A DNA stretch of 64,000 nucleotides, taken from assembly GCF_037201805.1 (NCBI RefSeq), contig NZ_CP147404.1, positions 348,501-412,500 of the forward strand. Direction: 5' to 3'. The position numbers and the translations under genes were made by a program. The notes beneath the pieces were generated by a model that was not told the DNA's origin, did not search any database, and saw nothing but the letters and a program-made list of their open reading frames with translations. This document shows, piece after piece, positions 9,725-17,702 of the stretch (position 1 is its first letter; every line of letters starts with the position of its first letter). This DNA is from Bacillus sp. FJAT-52991 (lineage in GTDB: Bacteria; Bacillota; Bacilli; Bacillales; Domibacillaceae).

Positions 9725-9741
9725 TTGTCATCAGACATCTT

Positions 9742-9774
9742 TCTCGGTCTTAGGTCTGAGGGAAAGTTCCATCT
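9742..9774 (+). promoter_or_regulatory. conserved promoter element shared by both liaI copies (copy 1)
   Basis: A 33-base block beginning TCTCGGTCTTAGGTCTGAG and ending GAAAGTTCCATCT is almost identical to 10362-10394. Both lie upstream of a liaI-like gene. A downstream liaRS pair suggests that this is the LiaR operator, which is inference from position and conservation. Confidence 0.55.
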
Positions 9775-9846
9775 CTGGATTGTTATGGATAGTAACTTAT
9801 AATAGTAACTTAATAAACAGATAATAAGAAGAGGGGAGAGAAAGTA

Positions 9847-10041
9847 ATGAATAGGGCAATATTTTTTCATACCTGTGAAGTAGCCTTATTAATGCTCATC
9901 TCGAGTCTTGGAACAACACTTAGTTTAATCGTGTCAGCCATTATCATTTATATTGCATGGGAACAATTTCAGAAGCCGTCTTCTAGCATAGTGAAAATGT
10001 TCTGGATCGTCATAGCTTTTTGGGGAGCTATAGGGATTTAA
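9847..10041 (+). CDS. truncated liaI-like membrane protein
   Basis: This 64-residue hydrophobic protein aligns with the first half of the liaI-like gene 0.4 kb downstream: SLGTTLSLIVSAIIIYIAWEQFQKPSSS here against SLGPVIALVICAGIMYVAWTQFQKPSSK there. It stops shortly after that segment, so the third hydrophobic region and the acidic tail are missing. It has its own ribosome binding site (GAGGGGAGAG), its own copy of the conserved promoter element and a terminator. It is either a decayed duplicate or a reduced functional copy. Confidence 0.6.
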   Translation: MNRAIFFHTCEVALLMLISSLGTTLSLIVSAIIIYIAWEQFQKPSSSIVKMFWIVIAFWGAIGI

Positions 10042-10116
10042 CAAAATGAAATGATCAAATGTATAGATAAAGAAACGAGTCACTTCAAAAATTTAATGAA
10101 TCGAGCACTGGTTATT

Positions 10117-10140
10117 CCTCTATGTTGATAGGGGTTTTTT
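10117..10140 (+). terminator. terminator after the truncated liaI copy
   Basis: CCTCTAT-GTTG-ATAGGGG is followed by seven T residues. Confidence 0.8.
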
Positions 10141-10143
10141 TAT

Positions 10144-10301
10144 TTATCCCGCATTAACGGGCAGTAAGACCCCCACCTCAACATGGCAGAAGGAGCGCAG
10201 GGATGTAGGTGGGGGATCAACAGCCCGTAAACGCCCGATCCGTTCAACTAACAATCAGTGGGGGATGAAGAAAACCCCAACTGATTGAAGTTTCACTTTA
10301 T
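10144..10301. repeat. intergenic repeat family A, full copy
   Basis: It starts TTATCCCGCATTAACGGGC and ends with a CTGATTGAAGTTTCACTTTA segment. Nested stems are visible: the outer ACGGGC...GCCCGT, the inner CCCCCACCT...AGGTGGGGG, and a separate TCAGTGGGG...CCCCAACTGA hairpin. Other copies are at 184, 17426 and 30561. No coding potential is apparent. Confidence 0.85.
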
Positions 10302-10304
10302 AGA

Positions 10305-10361
10305 AATAAATCCGTGCGGCTCCATCCAGTCCATACGCCGCTAAACAGGGACTTTTGCTTT
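10305..10361. repeat. fragment of a second repeat (CGTGCGGCTCC type)
   Basis: The stretch with GTGCGGCTCCATCCAGTCC, ATACGCCGCTAAAC and TTTGCTTTTC matches 56396-56447 inside the tandem repeat block upstream of alr. Confidence 0.55.
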
Positions 10362-10394
10362 TCTCGGTCTCAGGTCTGAGTGAAAGTTCCATCT
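10362..10394 (+). promoter_or_regulatory. conserved promoter element shared by both liaI copies (copy 2), candidate LiaR site
   Basis: It reads TCTCGGTCTCAGGTCTGAG and then GAAAGTTCCATCT, matching 9742-9774 with two differences. It lies 72 bases upstream of the intact liaI start. Two GGTC half-sites are spaced 3 bases apart. Confidence 0.6.
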
Positions 10395-10465
10395 TGGGCT
10401 CGTTATGAAAAGTATGAATCGACGGTAAGATATAAACAAGATCACGAAAGGAGAGGAAGTAATAA

Positions 10466-10816
10466 ATGAAAAAGGTGATGTTGTTTTGTGTAGGTGGACT
10501 AGCTGCCATCATCGCTGCTGCAAGTTTAGGACCTGTTATTGCCCTAGTCATCTGTGCGGGAATCATGTATGTCGCATGGACACAATTTCAAAAACCATCT
10601 TCAAAATTGTTAAAAGCATTTTGGGGAATGGCTGGGATCATAGCATTCTTTACTGCTGTTGGAAATGTTCCTGCTCTTCTAGGAGTTGGCGCACTGGCTG
10701 TTCTGTACTTAGTTTATAAAAAGTGGAACGAAGATGACGAAGAGTTAGTGAAAGTTCAGGAAGAGAATGATCCATTTATTAATTTTGAAAAAGAATGGAA
10801 ACAATTGACAAAATAA
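10466..10816 (+). CDS. liaI: LiaI-like membrane anchor
   Basis: This 116-residue protein has about three hydrophobic segments in its first 85 residues, the loop YVAWTQFQKPSSKLLKAFWG, and then a charged tail (KKWNEDDEELVKVQEENDP). Its sequence differs from B. subtilis LiaI, but it occupies the liaI position: 20 bases before a PspA/LiaH gene and upstream of liaFSR. LiaI-type proteins sit in the membrane and recruit LiaH to damaged sites. Similar proteins are often mis-annotated as flagellar rod proteins. The ribosome binding site is AAAGGAGAGG. Induction by LiaR is likely. Confidence 0.72.
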   Translation: MKKVMLFCVGGLAAIIAAASLGPVIALVICAGIMYVAWTQFQKPSSKLLKAFWGMAGIIAFFTAVGNVPALLGVGALAVLYLVYKKWNEDDEELVKVQEENDPFINFEKEWKQLTK

Positions 10817-10836
10817 TTATTAGAGGAGAGAGTGAA

Positions 10837-11499
10837 ATGACAAACATTTTTACTAAATTCAGAAGAGTTGTAGAAGCAGGGTTATTTGAATTCGTGGAGG
10901 AGAAAGAGAAAAAGAATCCAATTGCTATGCTCAATCAATACTTACGCGAAGCACAAAAAGAAACAGAGAAAGCGGTTAAGTTGTTAGAACGCCAGCAATT
11001 ATTGAAACAAGAGCTTGAACGCGAACTGCGAAATGCTCGCCATCTAGAGGAAAGAAGAAGTAGACAAGCGATCGTTGCGGGACAAGCTGGAGAAGAAGAA
11101 CTGGAGACATTTGCAAAACATGAAGCTGAAGTGTATAAAGAACGTGTTGTGCGTTTGGAGGAATCCATTGATCTTGTGCAACAACAGCTAATTACTCTCG
11201 AGAGCAAAGCGGAAGAGATGAAGCATAAATTAAAGGATATGAATGTTCGTCGATTAGAATTGATGGGTCGTGAGAATGTAGCTAGAGCACATCACAGTAT
11301 GAATAAGCTACTTGACGATACGAATGAAACCAACCGCCCATTTGGCCGCTTTGAAGAACTGGAGATTTATATAGATAACTTAGAAAATAAGGTGAATCGC
11401 CGCTATGAAACTTCCGTGATGGATGTTCGCCTAGCAGAACTTGAACGCCAAGCGCGTCAAGTAGAAAAGAGCGCACAGTTAGACCAAAATGTGCTATGA
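10837..11499 (+). CDS. liaH: PspA/IM30-family protein LiaH
   Basis: The 220-residue protein is almost entirely helical and coiled-coil. It begins MTNIFTKFRRVVEAGLFEFVEEKEKKNPIAMLNQYLREA, the PspA/IM30 N-terminus. Such proteins form large oligomers that bind stressed membranes and limit proton leakage. The start at 10837 follows AGGAGAGAGTG; an upstream in-frame ATG at 10795 lies inside liaI. A strong hairpin follows, as expected if liaIH is transcribed far more than liaFSR. A second PspA paralogue is encoded at 31890 under a different type of promoter. Confidence 0.9.
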   Translation: MTNIFTKFRRVVEAGLFEFVEEKEKKNPIAMLNQYLREAQKETEKAVKLLERQQLLKQELERELRNARHLEERRSRQAIVAGQAGEEELETFAKHEAEVYKERVVRLEESIDLVQQQLITLESKAEEMKHKLKDMNVRRLELMGRENVARAHHSMNKLLDDTNETNRPFGRFEELEIYIDNLENKVNRRYETSVMDVRLAELERQARQVEKSAQLDQNVL

Positions 11500-11515
11500 T
11501 TTATTACTGAAGGCA

Positions 11516-11549
11516 GTAAAACAAACTCGCATTAGCGAGTTTGTTTTAC
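11516..11549 (+). terminator. terminator between liaH and liaF
   Basis: Perfect 15-base arms, GTAAAACAAACTCGC and its complement, enclose a 4-base loop. It probably separates a strong liaIH transcript from weaker liaFSR transcription. Confidence 0.8.
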
Positions 11550-11587
11550 CTTAATCAATCCTCGTATTTCGAGAAAGGAGGAAAAGT

Positions 11588-12331
11588 GTGTCATCACTCA
11601 AACGGACAGATATGCTGACTGTATTTTTGCTTTCAGCTTTACTAATGATTTTAATTGAGGCAACCTTTTTTGATGTGGAAATTGTCTTTTCCCTCTTTTT
11701 CGGAATGGCGATGCTCTACTTTGGTAGAAGGTGGAGAAAAAACTGGTTTGGTCGGTTATTGTTTTGGTTTGGGGTCTTCTTAATATTCATTATGATATTA
11801 AACATGAGCAGTTTGCGAATGTTAGTGATTGCAGCAGTCGCTTATATGTTGTACCGTGTGATCCAATCTAAAAAACATCCGGCAGAAATATCGCTTGTTT
11901 CTGAAAATATTCCGTCTATAGAGATTGAATCCGGTCAGTCGATGAATCATCCATTTATGAAAAGCCGCTTATTTTCTGTTCAATCTACGCCAGAACAACC
12001 TTATGAATGGAAAGATATTCATATTCAAGGAGGACTTGGCGACATTCATATTGATGTAAGCAACACGGTTTTACCTAAAGGAACAGCTGTCATTTCAATT
12101 AGACAAGCTATGGGCAAAGTGAAAATTGATGTTCCTTACGAGACACCAATCCGTATTAGATATGCAGCTTTGGCCGGAAATGTTAGTTTGTTTCAACGTT
12201 TTCCTACCTCTGTTTGGAATGATACTTTTTACTATGAAGATCAACGACAAGTAGAGCAAGAAGGAGCAGAAAGTGTGGTTGTGATTCTTGTATCCACGTT
12301 GTTTGGAGACTTGGAGGTGAACCGGGTATGA
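11588..12331 (+). CDS. liaF: LiaF, membrane inhibitor of the LiaRS two-component system
   Basis: This 247-residue protein has an N-terminal membrane part with about four hydrophobic segments (residues 10-95). Its soluble C-terminal domain (about 135-245, IQGGLGDIHIDVSNTVLPKG and ISIRQAMGKVKIDVPYE) is of the LiaF type. LiaF keeps the kinase LiaS off in the absence of envelope stress. GTG is the start, behind AAAGGAGGAAAAGT. It overlaps liaS by 4 bases. No liaG gene is present between liaH and liaF, unlike in B. subtilis. Confidence 0.9.
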   Translation: MSSLKRTDMLTVFLLSALLMILIEATFFDVEIVFSLFFGMAMLYFGRRWRKNWFGRLLFWFGVFLIFIMILNMSSLRMLVIAAVAYMLYRVIQSKKHPAEISLVSENIPSIEIESGQSMNHPFMKSRLFSVQSTPEQPYEWKDIHIQGGLGDIHIDVSNTVLPKGTAVISIRQAMGKVKIDVPYETPIRIRYAALAGNVSLFQRFPTSVWNDTFYYEDQRQVEQEGAESVVVILVSTLFGDLEVNRV

Positions 12332-13380
12332 ATGTATTTGCCAAGCAATTTAGGCAAGTTTTTTTCGTCAGCTTGGTCATCTCAGTGATCCTCCTTTCCG
12401 CTTTTGTCGTTAGCTTTCCGCAGCCAAATTGGGAAGTCTATATTGAGAAAAAAATATTTGACTTTCCGTTTGCTGTCTTTCTTGTTGTAGCTATTATTAG
12501 CAGCGCTTTTTTCTTTAGTTTGCTGTATGGATGGTTACAATGGTCGGCTTTTAAAAAGCTAGAGGATCGGATTGACTTATTAGTAACTGGTAAGGATGCA
12601 GTTAGTGATGAAACAAAGCTAACAGCTGAATTTGCGGGTATTGAACAGAAATTTCAGCAATTAGAGCAGACGGTAGCAGAGCAAAAACTGGCGGCTAGGC
12701 GACTCGTACTGGAGAAAACGGAAAGTCAGGAAAGTCTTATTGAGGAAATGGTGTCACAGGAAAGACAGCGTCTAGCTCGAGAGTTACACGACTCAGTTTC
12801 CCAACAACTGTTTGCCGCTTCAATGATGATGTCGGCGGTGAATGAGAATAGAGAGTCTCATAATCCTTTGGAGACGAAGCAGCTGGCGATGGTCGAAGAA
12901 ATGATTCAGCAATCCCAGCTAGAGATGAGGGCACTGCTACTACATTTACGTCCTGTTCCTCTAAACGGAAAATTGCTCAAAGAGGGTATTGATGAGCTGT
13001 TACTAGAACTCTCTCAAAAAGTACCTCTTGCTATTCATTGGACGGTAGAAGAAATTGACATGGATCGAGGGATGGAAGATCATTTATTTCGCATCATTCA
13101 AGAGTCTATTTCGAATACATTGCGTCATGCAAAAGCCAGCCGTTTAGATGTATTGAACGTTTGGCGTGATGGCTTTGTCATTTTACGAATCAGTGATGAT
13201 GGTGTCGGTTTTGACGTTAAAAAAGATAAAGCAGGTTCTTATGGGTTACAAAATATGCATGAACGAGCAGTTGAAATTGGTGGAACATTGAAAATTATTT
13301 CACTGCCGACACAAGGGACAAAGCTAGAAGTGAAAGTTCCACTCAAACAAACAGAAGACAAGGGGGCAAATGATGAATGA
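12328..13380 (+). CDS. liaS: sensor histidine kinase LiaS
   Basis: The 350-residue kinase has two membrane helices (about residues 13-33 and 48-70) with a very short extracellular loop, typical of intramembrane-sensing kinases. A coiled linker and the HisKA_3 dimerisation domain with [17 protein letters not shown] (phospho-accepting His154) follow. The HATPase_c domain contains [14 protein letters not shown] and ISDDGVGFD. It phosphorylates LiaR when LiaF inhibition is relieved by cell-envelope damage such as lipid II-binding antibiotics. It overlaps liaF and liaR by 4 bases each. Confidence 0.92.
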   Translation: MNVFAKQFRQVFFVSLVISVILLSAFVVSFPQPNWEVYIEKKIFDFPFAVFLVVAIISSAFFFSLLYGWLQWSAFKKLEDRIDLLVTGKDAVSDETKLTAEFAGIEQKFQQLEQTVAEQKLAARRLVLEKTESQESLIEEMVSQERQRLARELHDSVSQQLFAASMMMSAVNENRESHNPLETKQLAMVEEMIQQSQLEMRALLLHLRPVPLNGKLLKEGIDELLLELSQKVPLAIHWTVEEIDMDRGMEDHLFRIIQESISNTLRHAKASRLDVLNVWRDGFVILRISDDGVGFDVKKDKAGSYGLQNMHERAVEIGGTLKIISLPTQGTKLEVKVPLKQTEDKGANDE

Positions 13381-14009
13381 TCAAGGTGCTTCTTGTAGAT
13401 GACCACGAAATGGTGCGCATCGGCGTGTCCGCTTATTTAATGGCACAGCCTGATATTGAAGTAGTAGCGGAAGCGGAAAACGGAGAGGTTGCTGTAGAGA
13501 AGGCGCTTCAGTTGAAGCCAGATATTATTTTAATGGATCTTGTCATGCCGAAGCTAGATGGGATCGAAGCAACAAAAAAGATTATGAAAGAGTGGTCTGA
13601 CGCGCGGATTATTATTGTTACGAGCTTTTTAGATGACGAAAAAGTGTACCCGGCATTGGAAGCTGGTGCGGTTAGCTACCTTTTGAAAACATCAAAAGCA
13701 AGCGTCATTGCTGAGGCCATTCGGAAAACGTATGCAGGTGAGCCAGTCCTCGAGCCTGAAGTGACGGGGAAAATGATGAAGCGTATGCGTCAAGGACAAA
13801 AAACACCTCTCCATGAAGAACTGACCGAGCGGGAGAGAGAAGTGCTGTTACTTGTTGCTCAAGGAAAAGCCAATCAGGACATTGCTGATGAATTGTTTAT
13901 TTCCTTGAAAACAGTAAAGACACACGTCAGCAATATTTTATCGAAGCTTGAAGTTCAAGACCGAACCCAAGCTGTGATCTATGCCTTTCAAAATGGCCTG
14001 GTGAAATAA
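13377..14009 (+). CDS. liaR: response regulator LiaR (NarL family)
   Basis: The 210-residue protein has a receiver domain (acidic D8/D9, phospho-acceptor D54 in [12 protein letters not shown], a conserved threonine or serine in VTSFLDDEK). A LuxR-type HTH follows (about 143-205, [36 protein letters not shown]). It should activate liaIH, most likely through the conserved element at 10362 and possibly the copy at 9742. It is last in the liaFSR operon and is followed by a strong terminator. Confidence 0.92.
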   Translation: MIKVLLVDDHEMVRIGVSAYLMAQPDIEVVAEAENGEVAVEKALQLKPDIILMDLVMPKLDGIEATKKIMKEWSDARIIIVTSFLDDEKVYPALEAGAVSYLLKTSKASVIAEAIRKTYAGEPVLEPEVTGKMMKRMRQGQKTPLHEELTEREREVLLLVAQGKANQDIADELFISLKTVKTHVSNILSKLEVQDRTQAVIYAFQNGLVK

Positions 14010-14026
14010 TGGGCGTTTGATCATAG

Positions 14027-14068
14027 AAAAAGCTCCTATCTTAATTCGAATTAAGATAGGAGCTTTTT
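14027..14068. terminator. terminator after liaR
   Basis: A long perfect palindrome with arms AAAAAGCTCCTATCTTAATT and complement is followed by T residues. It probably serves the convergent small gene as well. Confidence 0.88.
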
Positions 14069-14086
14069 CGTTTAGCTAAAAAATTT

Positions 14087-14242
14087 TTAATCTTTTTTTA
14101 TTCTTCCTGCATCGGATAGTGCTTTTTTTAGGAGCAATTCGATTTGCGCATTGACGCTACGAAATTCATCAGCTGACCATTTTTCTAATGCATCATATAA
14201 TTTTGGATCGATGCGGAGTAAAAAACGTTTTTTCTCAGCCAC
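14087..14242 (-). CDS. Arc-like ribbon-helix-helix protein
   Basis: This 51-residue reading frame has a GTG start behind AAGG, 12 bases after the stop of the SPFH gene on the same strand. The product [19 protein letters not shown], then [19 protein letters not shown], has the beta-strand plus two-helix pattern of Arc/MetJ DNA-binding proteins. It probably forms a two-gene operon with the SPFH gene and may regulate it. The two-gene context is the only clue to its role. Confidence 0.75.
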   Translation of the reverse strand: MAEKKRFLLRIDPKLYDALEKWSADEFRSVNAQIELLLKKALSDAGRIKKD

Positions 14243-14254
14243 TCTATCACAACC

Positions 14255-15121
14255 TTAGTAAATGGTGCCCGTATTGACGATTGGCTGGTTTCCTTTTTCA
14301 GATACTAAAGCAACCATTAAATTATTCACCATTTGGGCTTTCTTTTCCTCATCAAGATCGACAACATTCTCATTACTTAGTTCATCAATCGCTGATTTTA
14401 CCATTAAAACGGCTCCATCGACAATGACTTTACGAGCAGCTAACACTGCTTTTGCTTGTTGGCGTTGAAGCATAGAAGAAGCGATTTCACTTGAGTAAGC
14501 AAGGTGCATAATTCTTGCTTCGATCACTTCCACACCTGCAAGCTTTAACCTTTCTTGAAGATCTCTAGTTAACTCATTTCCAACTTCATCTGAGTGCTGT
14601 CTAAGTGAGATCTCAAAATCATTATTAAAGTTGTCGTATGGGTATTGACTAGCAATATGTCTCAGACCTGCCTCGCTTTGAGTGTGTACAAATTGATGAT
14701 AATCTTCCACATCAAACACAGCTTTTGCTGAATTAACAACCTTATAGACGACGACTGCCGCAATCTCAATCGGATTTCCTTCTAAATCATTCACCTTTAA
14801 TCGATCACTATTGAAGTTAATCACGCGAAGTGACACTTTCTTTCGTAAAGTTAATGGGATAGTGAGCCAAAAACCTTCTTGTTTAATGACACCTAAGTAA
14901 GTTCCAAACAGTGTGCAGACTTTTGCTTGATTCGGTTGAATGATGGTAAACCCAGTTGCAGTCACACCAACGATTACCAGTAATACAATAGCGAGGATTA
15001 ACATTACTATATTATCAGAAATAACAAACTCCCTAAAGGAAAAGATCGCTATCGCAGCTACAATCACAGCAACGATCACGCCCACAAAACCATTTAATTT
15101 AAGAATATCCTTTTCTTGCAT
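14255..15121 (-). CDS. SPFH (band 7) domain membrane protein
   Basis: The 288-residue protein starts with two hydrophobic segments (about residues 10-30 and 36-60). A band-7 domain follows: [21 protein letters not shown], then [23 protein letters not shown], ending in an [24 protein letters not shown] helical region. Proteins of this family form membrane-bound oligomers that organise membrane microdomains or scaffold proteases. The ATG start follows AGGAGGGATAACTT. A 51-residue ribbon-helix-helix gene follows directly. The specific role is unknown. Confidence 0.85.
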   Translation of the reverse strand: MQEKDILKLNGFVGVIVAVIVAAIAIFSFREFVISDNIVMLILAIVLLVIVGVTATGFTIIQPNQAKVCTLFGTYLGVIKQEGFWLTIPLTLRKKVSLRVINFNSDRLKVNDLEGNPIEIAAVVVYKVVNSAKAVFDVEDYHQFVHTQSEAGLRHIASQYPYDNFNNDFEISLRQHSDEVGNELTRDLQERLKLAGVEVIEARIMHLAYSSEIASSMLQRQQAKAVLAARKVIVDGAVLMVKSAIDELSNENVVDLDEEKKAQMVNNLMVALVSEKGNQPIVNTGTIY

Positions 15122-15453
15122 AAGTTATCCCTCCTAATAATATTTATTTGTTATCATTATGATATCACTTAAATATCATTTAATCAAATTTTTTGAAAAA
15201 TTATTTTCAAGCCTTAAAGAAGGTAATTGTTAAGAGAAACGTCGCTATATCCAAGTAGGTGATTTTGTTCTTCATCATTTCGATTGGTGAAAAATAAACA
15301 GATTCACCTTATTAAATAGACGGAATTTTTGTTCAATAAAACCATAGCTTATTAAAAGAAAAGTAGATAAAGTTAGATTATGAATATGATGATTCTCATC
15401 TTGAGTGGAAAACGTAATGAACGATTTCTAATAACGGAAGGGAGACGTTTTAT
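15122..15453. other. divergent intergenic region between the SPFH and aldehyde dehydrogenase genes
   Basis: This A/T-rich stretch of 332 bases holds the promoters of two divergent genes. I see no further gene, repeat of the described families, or convincing operator. Confidence 0.5.
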
Positions 15454-16980
15454 ATGAAAAATGAAACAATGACAGACAATATTCAAAGCGGAATGAAAGT
15501 GAAGCAGTATGTCAATTTTATCGATGGTGAGTGGATTGCGTCTGAATCTGGAAAGTTCAAACAAAATACGAATCCTGTTAACGGAGAAGTACTTGGGGAA
15601 GTGACTCAGTCGACAAAAGCAGATGTCAATCAAGCGGTGGCAGCAGCAAAGCGAGCGCAAAGGGAATGGCGGAATGTACCGGCCCCTGAACGTGCAGATG
15701 TATTGTACAAAGTAGCTTTTTTACTGAAAGAACGCAAGGAAGAATTGGCGCAGATCTTAACGAGAGAAATGGGAAAAGTCATTGCTGAGGCGAGAGGTGA
15801 GGTTCAGGAGGCCATTGATATGGCTTATTATATGGCAGGAGAGGGGCGCCGCTTATTCGGTGATACAGTTCCATCCGAGCTGCGCAATAAGTTTGCGATG
15901 AGTATTCGTGTGCCTGTCGGTGTAGCTGGATTGATTACGCCGTGGAATTTTCCGATTGCGATTGCGGCATGGAAGTCGCTCCCAGCCCTCGTGTCTGGAA
16001 ACGCTGTCGTTTGGAAACCAGCGTCTGAAACACCGATATTGGCTGGAGAGTTTGTGAAAATTTATGAAGAAGCAGGCCTTCCAAAAGGATTGATTAACCT
16101 CGTTCATGGATCCGGTAGTGTTGTAGGGAATGCGATGGTTGATCATCCGGATATTGATCTTATCTCTTTCACTGGTTCTAATGAAGTAGGGAAGATGATT
16201 AATGCGCGTGCTGGTGGTATGTTAAAGCGTACTTCCCTTGAAATGGGTGGGAAAAATGCGGTGACAGTTCTTGAAGACGCCGATTTGGATCTTGCAGTGG
16301 ATGGTATTGTTTGGAGTGCATTTGGAACGAGTGGACAGCGATGCACCGCCTGCAGCCGCATTATCGTTCATGAATCGGTGAAAGAAGAATTAGAAAAGAA
16401 GCTGATTGAAAAAATAGGAGAGTTAAAGCTTGGTGATGGCCTAGATGAGTCTGTTCATGTGGGACCAGTTATTAACCGGTCATCTTTGGAGAAAATACAT
16501 GGGTATGTACAAGTTGGCAAGAAAGAAGGGGCGGAACTGCTTTGTGGCGGTGAAATTGTCACAAAGGATGGCCTCAACAAAGGAAGCTTCTACGCACCCA
16601 CATTATTTACAGATGTCCAATCAGATATGAGAATTGCTCAAGAAGAAATTTTTGGGCCAGTCGCTTCAATTATCCCAGTTAAAAGCTTAGAAGAGGCAAT
16701 TGAAGTGAATAACAGTGTAGAGTTTGGACTGTCTAGTTCAATCTTTACCGCCAATGTGAATCGAGCTTTCCAAGCGATGAGAGATTTAGATACAGGAATT
16801 GTTTACATTAATGCAGGTACGACTGGAGCGGAAATTCACTTGCCGTTTGGAGGAACGAAAGGAACAGGAAATGGACATCGGGATTCAGGTGTCGCCTCTT
16901 TGGATGTATACACAGAATGGAAGTCTGTCTATGTAGATTACAGCGGAAAAATTCAAAAAGCACAGATTGATAACTATTAA
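15454..16980 (+). CDS. aldehyde dehydrogenase family protein
   Basis: The 508-residue enzyme shows LITPWNFPIAIAAWKSLPAL for cofactor binding, the general base in LEMGGKNAVTV, and the catalytic cysteine in GTSGQRCTACSR. The C-terminal end has PFGGTKGTGNGHRDSG and ASLDVYTEWKSVYVDYSG, typical of the semialdehyde-oxidising subgroup (2-oxoglutarate or aminoadipate semialdehyde dehydrogenases). It is a single-gene unit with a GGAAGGGAG ribosome binding site and a terminator. The substrate cannot be fixed; the neighbours give no pathway. Confidence 0.85.
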   Translation: MKNETMTDNIQSGMKVKQYVNFIDGEWIASESGKFKQNTNPVNGEVLGEVTQSTKADVNQAVAAAKRAQREWRNVPAPERADVLYKVAFLLKERKEELAQILTREMGKVIAEARGEVQEAIDMAYYMAGEGRRLFGDTVPSELRNKFAMSIRVPVGVAGLITPWNFPIAIAAWKSLPALVSGNAVVWKPASETPILAGEFVKIYEEAGLPKGLINLVHGSGSVVGNAMVDHPDIDLISFTGSNEVGKMINARAGGMLKRTSLEMGGKNAVTVLEDADLDLAVDGIVWSAFGTSGQRCTACSRIIVHESVKEELEKKLIEKIGELKLGDGLDESVHVGPVINRSSLEKIHGYVQVGKKEGAELLCGGEIVTKDGLNKGSFYAPTLFTDVQSDMRIAQEEIFGPVASIIPVKSLEEAIEVNNSVEFGLSSSIFTANVNRAFQAMRDLDTGIVYINAGTTGAEIHLPFGGTKGTGNGHRDSGVASLDVYTEWKSVYVDYSGKIQKAQIDNY

Positions 16981-16987
16981 GAATAGA

Positions 16988-17022
16988 AAACAGCCCTTGC
17001 AGGAACAAAGCAAGGGCTGTTC
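16988..17022 (+). terminator. terminator after the aldehyde dehydrogenase gene
   Basis: AACAGCCCTTGC and GCAAGGGCTGTT arms with a 9-base loop directly follow the stop codon. Confidence 0.8.
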
Positions 17023-17085
17023 TATGTAAATTCATCTTACTAACAATATTTTTATAATTGTTGTCTAGAAAGAGGGGAATGGGAG

Positions 17086-17172
17086 ATGGGGATTTTATCA
17101 GGGGGTCAAGCGATTGTTCACGTGCTCGCAAAGGAAGGCGGCCAAGTCAAAATAGAAAGTAAAAAAGACTAG
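17086..17172 (+). CDS. possible 28-residue peptide
   Basis: An ATG behind AAAGAGGGG opens a 28-codon frame (GILSGGQAIVHVLAKEGGQ, then KIESKKD). Its stop codon overlaps the stop of the convergent small gene. The composition is protein-like, but I do not recognise it and it could be chance. Confidence 0.3.
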   Translation: MGILSGGQAIVHVLAKEGGQVKIESKKD

Positions 17173-17333
17173 AAGAAATCTACCACTGAACGGACTAACG
17201 CACCAATGATTCTAAAAAGAATTCGGAACGGCCAAACGATTAATTCAACAAGAACAGACTCTAATATGGTGGCGCCAATTTCGGTTGTCATTTCTTGATG
17301 CTCTTTTTTCTTGTTTTTCTTTCTTTTTTCCAA
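17169..17333 (-). CDS. small basic membrane-associated protein, unknown function
   Basis: This 54-residue frame has a TTG start behind a strong AGGAGGGATAAAGT ribosome binding site. The N-terminus is very lysine-rich (EKRKKNKKKEHQEM). The C-terminal half is hydrophobic and amphipathic (ILESVLVELIVWPFRILFRI). It resembles the small conserved hypothetical proteins of Bacillaceae. The function is unknown. It is too small for many gene finders. Confidence 0.6.
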   Translation of the reverse strand: MEKRKKNKKKEHQEMTTEIGATILESVLVELIVWPFRILFRIIGALVRSVVDFF

Positions 17334-17425
17334 ACTTTATCCCTCCTTTAAAAGGATTTGTCTTCTTATACGGAGGGAACAAGTAAAAAGTTCCTAGAAG
17401 GGTGTTGAAATTTGTATTTTTTATT

Positions 17426-17479
17426 TTATCCCGCATTAACGGGCTGTAAGACCCCCACTGATTGAAGTTTCACTTTATT
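17426..17479. repeat. family A repeat, internal deletion derivative
   Basis: It has the family A left end (TTATCCCGCATTAACGGGC, TGTAAGACCCCCAC) joined directly to the right end (CTGATTGAAGTTTCACTTTA). The junction falls on CCCCCAC, which occurs twice in full copies, so the middle was probably lost by recombination between those direct repeats. Confidence 0.8.
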
Positions 17480-17512
17480 GAAACTTTTTCTATATGGAAT
17501 AAAGAAGCAAAA

Positions 17513-17551
17513 GGAAAGGCTGCCTCGTTAATACATGAGTCAGTCTTTTTT
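17513..17551 (+). terminator. terminator-like hairpin without an obvious gene
   Basis: AAGGCTGCCTC and GAGTCAGTCTT can pair with one mismatch and a G-T pair, followed by T residues. No gene ends nearby on this strand. Confidence 0.4.
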
Positions 17552-17554
17552 GTA

Positions 17555-17600
17555 ATCAAATATTCGACATGTTACACGTGAAACATGTCGAATATTTGAT
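17555..17600. promoter_or_regulatory. parS: parS centromere site inside a 46-bp dyad
   Basis: TGTTACACGTGAAACA at 17570-17585 matches the Spo0J/ParB site consensus TGTTNCACGTGAAACA completely. It is embedded in a longer perfect inverted repeat with 19-base arms (17555-17573 and 17582-17600). Spo0J/ParB would load here and spread. Location in a replication-origin-proximal gene block is consistent with this. The extended palindrome is more than ParB binding requires. Confidence 0.85.
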
Positions 17601-17702
17601 AATTTGTAGAAATGGTAGCCGTAGTTCTTTAATAAAGGCTTTCAAGTGACGAATGCAATCGGTGGTATGATGAGTGGAGAAGGTGGAGTAGAATAATAAC
17701 AA

